Source: Opacimonas sp002292215 (GTDB lineage Bacteria > Pseudomonadota > Gammaproteobacteria > Enterobacterales > Alteromonadaceae). From it: 64,000 bases of DNA. The DNA is taken from positions 1,860,001 to 1,924,000 of the forward strand of contig OX044360.1 in NCBI GenBank assembly GCA_943846745.1, in the 5' to 3' direction. Positions 25,131 through 33,930 of the stretch are shown one piece after another (position 1 is the first letter of the stretch; every line of letters begins with the position of its first letter). The position numbers were made by a program, and so were the translations under genes. Under the pieces are notes generated by a model, which searched no databases, had not been told where the DNA came from, and was given only the letters and a program-made list of their open reading frames with translations.

Positions 25131-25403
25131 CTACTTAGCAGGGGGTGTGTACCCTTCGATATCAGGTTCTTTGCCTTCAAACAAATAACCTTCCATTTGC
25201 TCTTCCAAAAATTTACGCGCTGTTGGCTCCATCATATTAAGCTTATTTTCATTGATAAGCATGGTTTGTTTTTTCTGCCAATCGGTCCAGGCTTCTTTGC
25301 AAATAGAATCAAAAATGCGTTTACCTAGCTCTCCAGGGTAAAGTTGAAAATCCAAGCCATCAGCTTCTTTGTTTAAACGTACACAGTGAACGGTTCTACC
25401 CAT
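25131..25403 (-). CDS. yggX: Probable Fe(2+)-trafficking / oxidative damage protection protein YggX
   Basis: YggX is a small protein linked to protection of Fe-S clusters and iron trafficking. The 90-residue product starts MGRTVHCVRL and contains FQLYPGELGKRIFDSICKEAW, KQTMLINENKLNMM and FEGKEPDIEGYTPP, matching the E. coli protein along its length. The frame is open 51 codons upstream into mutY, but the ATG at 25403 fits the family and has AAGGA about 10 bases before it. It follows mutY after 13 bases, a conserved pair. Confidence 0.95.
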   Translation of the reverse strand: MGRTVHCVRLNKEADGLDFQLYPGELGKRIFDSICKEAWTDWQKKQTMLINENKLNMMEPTARKFLEEQMEGYLFEGKEPDIEGYTPPAK

Positions 25404-25416
25404 GTTAGTCATTTCC

Positions 25417-26544
25417 TTAACGATGTTGTAATTGATTAAATATAGTGATTGCGGGTTTGCATAACCCAATATCAGCCGGCTGATGGTAATCAACCCACTG
25501 CTGTAAATTGTTTGCGACATAATTAGGCGATGCTTCTGCAACTCGCCCCTGAGCATCCGGCCCAGCCTGCGCTTCTGCCAAATATATTATCACAGGTTGG
25601 ATATGAAGGTGAAAATGGCTGAACGTATGTTTAAATTCTGGCAATGATTCGACAGCATTTACTCCGTGAGGTTGACCTGCCACCATAAACTCAGTGTTCG
25701 CCTCAGGAGCCGCTTCAGCTAAATCTGCAGGCAATGCTTGTTGCTCCAGAGTAAACTCCCCTTCAAACCACCATAGCCCTCCCCATATGCCTTCATCAGG
25801 GCGCTTGGTCATCAACACTCTATCGTACAACATTGGGATCAGCACAGTGGTATATTTGGTGGGTATGGTCTTTTTCGGTTTTTTGTGGGGCAGCTCCGCC
25901 TGACGTCCACTAGCAAATGCCAAACACTCAACTTGCAACGGGCACTCCTCGCACTTTGGTTTACTGCGAGTGCAGACCGTAGCCCCCAAATCCATCATTA
26001 CCTGAGTATAGTCAGCAATGCGCTGTTGCGGTGTTAATTGATCGGCGAATTCCCATAATTGGTTTTCAACAGTTTTACTGCCGGTCCAGCCTTCCACAGC
26101 AAAAAACCGGGTCAGAACCCTTTTTACATTCCCATCTAAAATCGCATGAATTTGGTGATCTGCAATGGACAAGATTGCCCCTGCTGTTGAACGTCCAATA
26201 CCGGGTAATGCAAGCACATCCTCAAAATCAGTTGGAAACTCACCGTTATGGTCATTCGCAATCGCCTGCGCTGCTTTATGTAAATTACGCGCACGAGCGT
26301 AATAACCTAGCCCCGTCCAATGATGCAAGACGTCTTCTTGTGGCGCCTCAGCTAACGCAGTCACCGTCGGAAACGATTGCATGAATCGTTCATAATAAGG
26401 GATCACAGTAGATACTTGAGTTTGCTGGAGCATGATCTCCGACACCCACACCGAATAAGCCGTAATATCTTGCTGCCACGGCAAATGTTTACGCCCATGT
26501 TGGTCAAACCACGCCAATGCTGTTTGGGCAAAATCAAATGCCAT
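25417..26544 (-). CDS. mutY: A/G-specific adenine glycosylase MutY
   Basis: MutY removes adenine mispaired with 8-oxoguanine. The 375-residue protein has the HhH-GPD fold with EIMLQQTQVSTVIPYYERF, the hairpin LPGIGRSTAGAILSIA, the [4Fe-4S] loop CTRSKPKCEECPLQVEC (C-x6-C-x2-C-x5-C) and a C-terminal NUDIX-like domain (LMTKRPDEGIWGGLW) that reads 8-oxoG. It leads the mutY-yggX pair and is divergent from trmB. Confidence 0.97.
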   Translation of the reverse strand: MAFDFAQTALAWFDQHGRKHLPWQQDITAYSVWVSEIMLQQTQVSTVIPYYERFMQSFPTVTALAEAPQEDVLHHWTGLGYYARARNLHKAAQAIANDHNGEFPTDFEDVLALPGIGRSTAGAILSIADHQIHAILDGNVKRVLTRFFAVEGWTGSKTVENQLWEFADQLTPQQRIADYTQVMMDLGATVCTRSKPKCEECPLQVECLAFASGRQAELPHKKPKKTIPTKYTTVLIPMLYDRVLMTKRPDEGIWGGLWWFEGEFTLEQQALPADLAEAAPEANTEFMVAGQPHGVNAVESLPEFKHTFSHFHLHIQPVIIYLAEAQAGPDAQGRVAEASPNYVANNLQQWVDYHQPADIGLCKPAITIFNQLQHR

Positions 26545-26691
26545 ATCGAACCACCTTTAAAATAAAAACAATATGTTAGCGCATTTATATAAAATAAAAA
26601 CCTTCAAATATGCAAAATAAAACCTGAGAAGTTTTACATTCCATCCACAACACAGGATAATACGCTCAATCTAGATATTCAGAGCACTTTT

Positions 26692-27411
26692 ATGAGTCGT
26701 TTTCAAAACCAAGCCGAAGCTGAAGCCGCTGGCGTATACATTTCAAAAATCAAAAGCTTTGTCAAACGCGAAGGTCGTTTAACTAATGCCCAGGCCCGCG
26801 CCATTGAAGTTAACTGGCCAAGCATGGGTCTTAACGTCGATATGGGGCTGTTAGATTTAAGCGCCGTATTTGGCAATACTAACCCTGTCGTATTAGAAAT
26901 TGGCTTTGGCATGGGTAAGTCTTTGGTTGAAATGGCTAAAAACGCACCTGAATTAAACTTTATTGGGATTGAAGTTCATCGCCCAGGTGTGGGTGCTTGT
27001 TTAGCTGATGCAGAAGAAGCTGGCATAACTAATCTTCGTGTGTTTGAACATGATGCCATTGAAGTGTTAGATAAGTGCATTGCCGATCATGCATTACATC
27101 GTTTACAGTTATTTTTTCCTGATCCTTGGCATAAAAAACGTCATCACAAACGTCGTATCGTGCAAACTGAATTTGCCCAGCGTGTGCACAAAAAGCTAGC
27201 CCCACAAGGACAGCTGCATATGGCAACAGATTGGGAGCCTTATGCCCAGTACATGCTAGAAGTCATGCAAACCCAAGAAAACTATACAAACCTTAGTCCT
27301 ACTAACGATTATATTCCTCGTCCAGAGTATCGCCCGATCACTAAATTTGAAGTACGCGGACAAAAACTAGGACATGGTGTGTGGGATCTTTTATTTGGAG
27401 CGCAAGGTTAA
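26692..27411 (+). CDS. trmB: tRNA (guanine-N7)-methyltransferase TrmB
   Basis: TrmB makes m7G46 in the variable loop of tRNAs using S-adenosylmethionine. The 239-residue protein has the SAM site LEIGFGMGKSLVEMA, the segment NFIGIEVHRPGVGACL, the catalytic region LFFPDPWHKKRHHKRRIV and a C-terminal TKFEVRGQKLGHGVWDL. The stop overlaps the first rsmC ATG by one base, so translation is likely coupled. Confidence 0.96.
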   Translation: MSRFQNQAEAEAAGVYISKIKSFVKREGRLTNAQARAIEVNWPSMGLNVDMGLLDLSAVFGNTNPVVLEIGFGMGKSLVEMAKNAPELNFIGIEVHRPGVGACLADAEEAGITNLRVFEHDAIEVLDKCIADHALHRLQLFFPDPWHKKRHHKRRIVQTEFAQRVHKKLAPQGQLHMATDWEPYAQYMLEVMQTQENYTNLSPTNDYIPRPEYRPITKFEVRGQKLGHGVWDLLFGAQG

Positions 27412-28484
27412 TGATGAGTGCAGAAAGTCAGGTTATCCTGCGTAACAAAGAATATTACACCGATGGCAAAGTTATTGTCGTTAATCCTATAGACGCAGAG
27501 GTCTTTTTTGAACTAGGTAATCACGTCACTGGATTTCATCAATTTTATGATATCTATGAGCAAGCGTATGCGGCAGATTTTACGCGCCATGAGTTTAACA
27601 CCCACCTCAGCGCACCCGATGAATTGTACGATACTGCAATTGTTTATATGCCAAAGGTTAAAGCACATTTAACGATGCTGCTAGCTAACCTTGCTAATGT
27701 CGTCAAACCACAAGGTCAGATTTTTATCGTCGGGCACAACAAAAGTGGCATCAAAAGTTGTGGTAAACACCTCGAAGTTGTCTGTGATCATGTCAATAAA
27801 GTCGATTCGGCTAAACATTGTGGTATGTTTGTTGGCACAGTGAAAGCTGGTGCCAAAGCGTTTGACTTAGATAGCTACCTCACTACCAAAACCTACGAAT
27901 TAAATGATGTCACATGGCAAGTTGCTGGTTTGCCAAGTGTATTTTCACAAGATGCTTTAGACCCAGGCACACATATTTTGTTGTCTCATTTGCCTAAAAA
28001 TATGAAAGGCCAAGTGCTAGATTTTGCTTGTGGCGCAGGTGTCATCGCCGCATATGTTGGAGTACAACATGCGAAATTTAATGCAGAAAATGACTCTAAC
28101 AGCCCATTACATCTAGTATTAAGTGAAATTAACGCATTAAGCTTGTATTGTGCTCAGCGCACATTACACTTAAACCATTTGCAAGGCGATGTAATTGCCA
28201 GCAATGGTTTAACCAATGTTGAAGGCAAATTTGCCCATATCATTACCAATCCACCGTTTCATACGGGTGTGAACACCGATTACTCGATTGCCTATGGATT
28301 CTTAGCGCAAGCGCGTGAGCACCTCAACGAACAAGGAAGTTTGGTATTAGTCGCTAATAGCTTTTTAAACTATGCCGATGTTATGCTTGAGCATGTTGGT
28401 CCATCGAGTAAATTAGGTGGTAACAACAGGTTTTCGGTTTATCAAGCTATCGCCGCACGCGCACCTAAGGTACAGAAGAAGTAA
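27411..28484 (+). CDS. rsmC: 16S rRNA m2G1207 methyltransferase RsmC
   Basis: RsmC methylates G1207 of 16S rRNA. It has two tandem methyltransferase-like halves: a degenerate N-terminal one (SQVILRNKEYY, IFIVGHNKSGIKS, NKVDSAKHCGMFVG) and an active C-terminal one with the SAM site VLDFACGAGVIAAYVG and the catalytic NPPFHTG. ATG 27411 and ATG 27414 are both possible. The ORF is open upstream into trmB, but the AAGG at 27404-27407 points to these starts. It is followed 1 base later by glgA. Confidence 0.93.
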   Translation: MMSAESQVILRNKEYYTDGKVIVVNPIDAEVFFELGNHVTGFHQFYDIYEQAYAADFTRHEFNTHLSAPDELYDTAIVYMPKVKAHLTMLLANLANVVKPQGQIFIVGHNKSGIKSCGKHLEVVCDHVNKVDSAKHCGMFVGTVKAGAKAFDLDSYLTTKTYELNDVTWQVAGLPSVFSQDALDPGTHILLSHLPKNMKGQVLDFACGAGVIAAYVGVQHAKFNAENDSNSPLHLVLSEINALSLYCAQRTLHLNHLQGDVIASNGLTNVEGKFAHIITNPPFHTGVNTDYSIAYGFLAQAREHLNEQGSLVLVANSFLNYADVMLEHVGPSSKLGGNNRFSVYQAIAARAPKVQKK

Positions 28485-28485
28485 T

Positions 28486-29907
28486 ATGAAAATCGCATTT
28501 ATCGTTTCAGAAGTTGAAGATATTATCAAAACCGGTGGTTTAGCGGATGTCGCTAAAGCCCTCCCCCTTGCTTATGCCGCTCTAGGTCATGAAGTAGTGA
28601 TAGTCATGCCAGCCTATAAGACGGTAATCGATCAATTCAATTTGCACTCGCATGGTGAGTTTAATAGCTCTCATCGACAATTTACTCGGTATGAATATCA
28701 ACTTGGGGCAGTCAAAGTGCATTTGGTTGGGCACGCCTGTTTTAACCGTGCCGGTCTGTATGCTGAAAATAACGTCGCCTATACTGATAACGGCGAGCGC
28801 TTTGGTTTGTTCAGTGCGGCAGTCATTGATATTTTGCAGGTTGTCGATTTTAAACCGGATATGATGCATTGCAACGATTGGCACACTGGCTTGGTGCCAT
28901 TTTTTGTCAAACACAACAAGACCCAATTTGCGGAAGGTTTTTTTGCGCATACCAAAACCACCTTAACCATTCATAATGCAGCATTCCAAGGGAGTTTTGA
29001 TTTACATGAAATCCCCATGATTGAAAATTACCGTCAAGCCCTGCACTTGGATTTAAACCCGCATATCAACATGATGAAAATAGGTATTACTTATGCCGAT
29101 AAGATTACCGCGGTCAGCCCAACTTACGCTCAAGAAATTTTGACCAATTTAGGTGGGCACGGCATGCACTTATGCTTACAAAATCGCTCATCCGATCTCA
29201 AAGGGATCTTAAATGGGTGTGATTATACGCAATGGGATCCCAGTACAGATCCGTTTATCGATGCGCACTATGACGTTAATGATTTATCCGGAAAAGCGAT
29301 TTGCAAACAAGCACTTCAGGCTGAATCCGGTTTTGCTGATGAGCCTAAAACACCGTTAATTGGCATGGTATGTCGTTTAACCGCACAAAAAGGCTTTGAT
29401 TATATATTACCTATTTTGGGTGAATTGATGCAGCATAACTTGCAACTAACCATTGTCGGTACGGGTGATCCTTATGTATGTCATCAACTAGCCGATTTAA
29501 GTCGCGTGCACCCTACTAAATTCAAATTTATCGAAGGATTCAAACCTGAATTAGCACACTTAGTTGAAGCGGGTTCTGACTTCTTTTTAATGCCATCAGA
29601 ATTTGAACCTTGTGGTCTAAATCAAATGTATTCTCTAGCTTATGGCACCTTACCGATTGTTCGTAATGTAGGCGGGTTAAGTGACACCGTTGTCGGAATC
29701 GATCAAAACGCACATGATTCCACCGGCTTCATGTTTACTGACCCCGAACCGATCGCATTATTGATTTGTATTCGCAGGGCGTTGTTGTTGTATTTAGAGC
29801 AACCTGAACGATTTTTACAAATGCAAAAACGGGCAATGCACACCAAGTTTACCTGGGAAAAAGCAGCTAAAGAATTTGAAGTCTTATTTATCAATACTAT
29901 ACAATAG
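28486..29907 (+). CDS. glgA: Glycogen synthase (ADP-glucose type, GT5)
   Basis: GlgA extends alpha-1,4-glucan chains from ADP-glucose. The 473-residue protein starts MKIAFIVSEVEDIIKTGGLADV with the KTGG nucleotide-sugar motif. It also has HCNDWHTGLVPFF, GMVCRLTAQKGFD and the C-terminal catalytic motif EFEPCGLNQMYSLAYGTLP. ATG 28486 matches the family start, while the frame is open 23 codons upstream inside rsmC. No glgB, glgC or glgP is nearby, so it is split from the usual glycogen operon and travels with rsmC. Confidence 0.95.
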   Translation: MKIAFIVSEVEDIIKTGGLADVAKALPLAYAALGHEVVIVMPAYKTVIDQFNLHSHGEFNSSHRQFTRYEYQLGAVKVHLVGHACFNRAGLYAENNVAYTDNGERFGLFSAAVIDILQVVDFKPDMMHCNDWHTGLVPFFVKHNKTQFAEGFFAHTKTTLTIHNAAFQGSFDLHEIPMIENYRQALHLDLNPHINMMKIGITYADKITAVSPTYAQEILTNLGGHGMHLCLQNRSSDLKGILNGCDYTQWDPSTDPFIDAHYDVNDLSGKAICKQALQAESGFADEPKTPLIGMVCRLTAQKGFDYILPILGELMQHNLQLTIVGTGDPYVCHQLADLSRVHPTKFKFIEGFKPELAHLVEAGSDFFLMPSEFEPCGLNQMYSLAYGTLPIVRNVGGLSDTVVGIDQNAHDSTGFMFTDPEPIALLICIRRALLLYLEQPERFLQMQKRAMHTKFTWEKAAKEFEVLFINTIQ

Positions 29908-30014
29908 TGCCATGTGACTTATTTATGGGTAGATACTTGTGTATTTTATAAATTTATCTGATAAACTCATTCGTAATAAAAATATTAATGTTTCGTTAAA
30001 GTAAGTAAATTATC

Positions 30015-30722
30015 ATGCAAACGCCAAATATCTTAATTGTAGAAGATGAAGTTGTCACACGTACAACGCTAAAGAGCCTTTTTGAAGCCGAAGGTTATAA
30101 TGTGTTTGAAGCCGAAGATGGCCAGCAAATGCACGACTTTTTCCAAAACAACAATATCAATCTCGTGATCATGGATATCAATTTACCGGGTAAAAACGGG
30201 TTGATCCTTGCTCGTGAAGTTCGTGACCGTAAAAATGTTGGTTTAATATTCTTAACCGGACGTGATAATGATGTAGACCGTATTCTTGGTTTAGAAATCG
30301 GTGCTGATGATTATTTAACAAAGCCGTTTAATCCACGTGAATTAACTATCCGTGCACGCAACTTGTTGACGCGCACCTCTAATTCTAACGATGATGAAGA
30401 CTTACCATCACGTGTTAGCTTCAATGGTTGGACACTCGATGGCGACAGTCGTAGTTTGATTTCTCCAAACGCCACCGAGTTTAGATTACCACGTAGTGAA
30501 TTCCGTGCTTTGCACTTGTTCCTCAACAATCCTGGTAAAATTCTAACGCGCGAGCAATTAATTATGGAAATGACGGGTCGTGAATTACGTCCTAATGACC
30601 GTACTGTTGATGTAACTATTCGTCGTATCCGTAAGCACTTTGAATCTGACCCAGGTGATATCGAATTGATCGTGACGATCCACGGTGAAGGTTATCGTTT
30701 CTGTGGTAGCGTTGACGCATAA
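30015..30722 (+). CDS. arcA: Aerobic respiration control response regulator ArcA
   Basis: ArcA is the redox-responsive regulator that represses aerobic genes when oxygen is low, phosphorylated by ArcB. The receiver domain (ILIVEDEVVTR, phospho-acceptor Asp54 in IMDINLPGKNGL, Lys in DDYLTKPFNPREL) is nearly the same as in E. coli. The C-terminal winged helix has EFRALHLFLNNPGKILTREQL and VDVTIRRIRKHFE. At 235 residues the length is right. It stands alone with its own terminator; arcB is not in the window. Confidence 0.96.
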   Translation: MQTPNILIVEDEVVTRTTLKSLFEAEGYNVFEAEDGQQMHDFFQNNNINLVIMDINLPGKNGLILAREVRDRKNVGLIFLTGRDNDVDRILGLEIGADDYLTKPFNPRELTIRARNLLTRTSNSNDDEDLPSRVSFNGWTLDGDSRSLISPNATEFRLPRSEFRALHLFLNNPGKILTREQLIMEMTGRELRPNDRTVDVTIRRIRKHFESDPGDIELIVTIHGEGYRFCGSVDA

Positions 30723-30774
30723 CTCGTTACGAGTTCATTAGCGCAAGCTAATCCCTATATAGCAGTTAAAAAAA

Positions 30775-30799
30775 ACCATCTATTCAGATGGTTTTTTTG
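30775..30799. terminator. Bidirectional terminator embedded in the end of rhlE
   Basis: ACCATCT (30775-30781) and AGATGGT (30786-30792) form a hairpin with a 4-base loop and runs of seven or more T or A on both sides. It ends arcA on the plus strand. On the minus strand the same hairpin covers the last rhlE codons and its stop. Confidence 0.85.
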
Positions 30800-32117
30800 T
30801 GCGTTGACGTCGTGTTCGTGTCGGATTAGGTTTATCCGGATTAGCACGATTAGCATGGCGTTTTTCGCCCGACTGATTGCCACCAGCACTATTACTATTA
30901 CCGTTGCCACTTGACGTTCTTCTTGGTTTCTTCGGACGCTTGTCTTTCGGAGCTTTCAACGCAGCTTGGGCTATGCCGCTGACAGATAAGCCTTTTACTT
31001 CAAGCACATCAATGTGTTTGCCAATCAAATTTTGAATATCTTTAAGCTGCTTGGTATCTTCATCGGTAACAAATGATACGGCATGACCTGTTGCACCAGC
31101 ACGCCCAGTTCGACCGATGCGATGTACATAATCTTCGGGTACATGCGGTAAGTCAAAATTAATCACATTCGGTAAGCGGTCTATATCAATACCACGGGCG
31201 GCAATATCAGTAGCCACTAAGACATTCAAATCATTAGATTTAAACTCTGCAAGGGCTTTTGTTCGCGCTCCTTGGCTTTTGTTGCCATGAATTGCAGCAG
31301 CCTTAATCCCTTGAGTTTCAAGTTTCTTAGCAATACGGTTGGCACCGTGTTTGGTTCTAGAAAAAACCAACACTTGCTCCCACTTGTTTTCTTGGATCAG
31401 CTTGATTAACAACGCCGTTTTATTGCTCTTTTGCACATGTACTATCGCTTGCTCAACCGAGGGTGCCGTTGAGTTTTTTGGTGTCACAGAGACTTCGACT
31501 GGATTATTAGTGAACTGCTTCGCTAACTGACGAATATCATCCGAGAACGTCGCTGAGAACAATAACGTTTGACGCTTAGCAGGAATCAACTTCATGATCC
31601 GCTTAATGTCATGAATAAAGCCCATATCGAGCATGCGATCCGCTTCATCCAATACTAAAATTTCAAGTTCTGAAAACTTCACTGCATTTTGTTGAAACAA
31701 ATCTAACAAACGTCCTGGCGTCGCAACTAAAATATCGCAACCACGACGTAATTGTTTCATTTGCGGATTAATCGATACTCCACCAAACACCACGCCTGAG
31801 CGCAATGAAGTGTGTTGATGACACGCCGCCACACTTTCAGCTACTTGTGCCGCTAACTCACGGGTGGGCGTTAAGATTAACGCTTTAACTTGGTTAGGAG
31901 ACGCGCGATGCGCTGACTCACTTAATAAATGAACAATGGGTAACGCAAACGCGCCGGTTTTACCGGTACCAGTTTGCGCAGCAGCCATAACATCTTTTTG
32001 GCTTAATACTGGACCTATTGCTTCTTGTTGGATTGGAGAGGGTTGGGTGTAACCTTGATCGGCAATCGCTTGCATTACAGCTGGCGATAAGCCTAATTCG
32101 GAAAAACTAACTGACAT
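30780..32117 (-). CDS. rhlE: ATP-dependent RNA helicase RhlE
   Basis: A DEAD-box RNA helicase that acts in RNA folding, ribosome assembly or decay. The motifs in order are the Q motif (FSELGLSPAVMQAI ... SPIQQEAI), Walker A AQTGTGKTGAF, PTRELAAQV, DEAD in VLDEADRMLDMGF, SAT in LLFSATFS, and the C-terminal ARGIDIDRLP and HRIGRTGRAG. The last 60 residues form a basic, Ser/Asn/Lys-rich tail likely to bind RNA. Its stop lies in the arcA terminator hairpin. Confidence 0.93.
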   Translation of the reverse strand: MSVSFSELGLSPAVMQAIADQGYTQPSPIQQEAIGPVLSQKDVMAAAQTGTGKTGAFALPIVHLLSESAHRASPNQVKALILTPTRELAAQVAESVAACHQHTSLRSGVVFGGVSINPQMKQLRRGCDILVATPGRLLDLFQQNAVKFSELEILVLDEADRMLDMGFIHDIKRIMKLIPAKRQTLLFSATFSDDIRQLAKQFTNNPVEVSVTPKNSTAPSVEQAIVHVQKSNKTALLIKLIQENKWEQVLVFSRTKHGANRIAKKLETQGIKAAAIHGNKSQGARTKALAEFKSNDLNVLVATDIAARGIDIDRLPNVINFDLPHVPEDYVHRIGRTGRAGATGHAVSFVTDEDTKQLKDIQNLIGKHIDVLEVKGLSVSGIAQAALKAPKDKRPKKPRRTSSGNGNSNSAGGNQSGEKRHANRANPDKPNPTRTRRQRTKKPSE

Positions 32118-32289
32118 TAATAACTCACTATTGATGCATTCATCTGAACTAAAAACAGTGAACGCTTATTTAACAGCCAATATTTTACCACACAAACGCC
32201 GAATACACGCTATTTGTTACCTGTACATCTGGTTTATACCCCTTATAATGTCGCTTTGTTTTTGACTAGCCTTGCGCTAGGGAATGGGT

Positions 32290-33471
32290 ATGCAACATCA
32301 AGACGTGATTATTATTGGTGCCGGTGCGGCTGGATTATTCTGTGCAGCTACCGCAGCCGCTCGTGGACGCTCCGTCACTGTGCTAGATCATGCCAAAAAA
32401 GTTGGTCGTAAAATACTCATGTCTGGCGGTGGACGCTGTAATTTCACTAACATGTATAGCAGCCATGAAAACTTTATTTGCAACAATCCACATTTTACCA
32501 AATCTGCATTAAGCCAATATACTCAATGGGATTTTATTGGATTGGTAAATGAGTACCAGATTGCCTATCACGAAAAAACGTTAGGTCAGTTGTTCTGTGA
32601 CGATTCAGCCAAACAAATTGTGGCAATGCTTTTAGCTGAATGCGCCAAACACCATGTCACCGTGACCACCTCATGTGAGATCCTTACCATCAATAAACAC
32701 ACCAGAGGCTATCATTTAAATACGTCCAAAGGTGAATTCACATGTGAGTCTCTAGTCATCGCAACAGGTGGCTTGTCGATGCCAAAACTGGGCGCTTCGC
32801 CGTTTGGTTATCAAATCGCCGAGCAATTTGGGATGAAAGTGACCCCTACCCGCGCTGCACTTGTTCCGTTTACCTTGCATACCCATGACAAAGACGTATT
32901 AGCTGAACTCAGTGGCGTCAGTGTAGAAGCCGCAGCCACTTGTGCAGATACGCGATTTAATGAAGGGATCTTGTTTACGCATCGCGGTCTTAGTGGCCCT
33001 GCAATCTTACAAATTTCTTCATATTGGGAAGCGGGCGACGCTGTCGAGATTGATTTGTTACCACAATTGGATCTGGAGTATGCGTTAACTCAAGCCCAGC
33101 ATGCACAACCAAACTCTCAATTATCAACTGTCTTGAGTGAATGGTTCCCAAAACGCTTAATTACACAATTACTCGGTTATTTTAAGATTGATAACAAACC
33201 GATGAAACAATACCAAGGTAAGCAATTACTCACTATCTCTGAGCAGTTTAAACAATGGCAGCTCAAGCCAAACGGCACTGAAGGCTATCGCACAGCAGAA
33301 GTGACATTAGGCGGCGTGGATACCGACCATTTCTCCTCTAAAACCATGGAAAGCAAAGAACATAAAGGTTTGTATTTCATTGGCGAAGTGCTCGACGTCA
33401 CCGGTTGGTTAGGCGGGTATAATTTTCAGTGGGCATGGTCGAGTGGTTATGTGGCAGGGATGGATGCATAA
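32290..33471 (+). CDS. HI0933/YhiN-type flavoprotein
   Basis: A 393-residue flavoprotein of the HI0933 family (E. coli YhiN), of unknown reaction. FAD-binding motifs are DVIIIGAGAAGLFCA at the N-terminus, KKVGRKILMSGGGRCNFTN, LVIATGGLSMPKLGASPFGY and the C-terminal GLYFIGEVLDVTGWLGGYNFQWAWSSG (shown here in part as EVLDVTGWLGGYN). ATG 32284 is in frame too. AGGGA at 32279-32283 touches that codon but is 6 bases before ATG 32290, which is therefore preferred. Confidence 0.9.
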   Translation: MQHQDVIIIGAGAAGLFCAATAAARGRSVTVLDHAKKVGRKILMSGGGRCNFTNMYSSHENFICNNPHFTKSALSQYTQWDFIGLVNEYQIAYHEKTLGQLFCDDSAKQIVAMLLAECAKHHVTVTTSCEILTINKHTRGYHLNTSKGEFTCESLVIATGGLSMPKLGASPFGYQIAEQFGMKVTPTRAALVPFTLHTHDKDVLAELSGVSVEAAATCADTRFNEGILFTHRGLSGPAILQISSYWEAGDAVEIDLLPQLDLEYALTQAQHAQPNSQLSTVLSEWFPKRLITQLLGYFKIDNKPMKQYQGKQLLTISEQFKQWQLKPNGTEGYRTAEVTLGGVDTDHFSSKTMESKEHKGLYFIGEVLDVTGWLGGYNFQWAWSSGYVAGMDA

Positions 33472-33476
33472 GCTGA

Positions 33477-33908
33477 CTTGAAGGTCAGCCTGTAGCTAAC
33501 ATTACCAAACCTTTACGCATCTTTACAAATTTAACCTGTAGCAATAACACTAATAAACTTGCTAATAAAACCCATATAAAAAGACAACTGCATACCCTAC
33601 TACTCATTGGTATGTGCTTATTGGTCAAAGCTTGCGGTGGGTATACTGCCATTGGAGATGTTAATGGCGGTGGTGCCGGCGGAACTGGCACTATGTATTC
33701 TCTACAGTATAAAGCATGTGATATCTCTTTAATCGAAGGCAAACATTACTGGCAAAGTCAGAACAGTCTTTTTAGCAACTGGGATCATACAAATCAAGCC
33801 GTGAATGTGCCTTTATCACTTTCACAAAGTTTACAAAAAAAGCCATTTATTCTCATAAATGGCTTTTCATTTTCGTTACAGATCTTAAGTAACAGCCCCT
33901 ACCGCTAA
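33477..33908 (+). pseudogene. Damaged small lipoprotein ORF (no usable start codon)
   Basis: The frame is open from 33477 to 33908. From about 33576 it reads like a lipoprotein signal: KRQLHTLLLIGMCLLVKAC and then GGYTAIGDVNGGGAGGTG. The expected start would be the ATA at 33576. There is no ATG, GTG or TTG ahead of the basic residues. The only ATG (33612) lies inside the hydrophobic core. The 3' part of the frame runs straight through a strong terminator (33838-33867), so the C-terminus is also doubtful. I do not recognise the family. It is either a decayed gene or one with sequence errors. Confidence 0.35.
33838..33867. terminator. Intrinsic terminator downstream of amtB
   Basis: AAAAGCCATTTAT (33838-33850) and ATAAATGGCTTTT (33855-33867) form a perfect 13-bp stem with a 4-base loop. 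On the minus strand a run of seven T follows, which suits amtB. On the plus strand the tail is TTTTCATTTT, also usable. Confidence 0.85.
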
Positions 33909-33930
33909 CTGTTACTTAATGATAACCCAC

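Noticed and set aside
33485..33742. 85-codon minus-strand ORF opposite the damaged lipoprotein
   Set aside because: The plus frame has a clear signal peptide and lipobox; the minus frame shows no such pattern.
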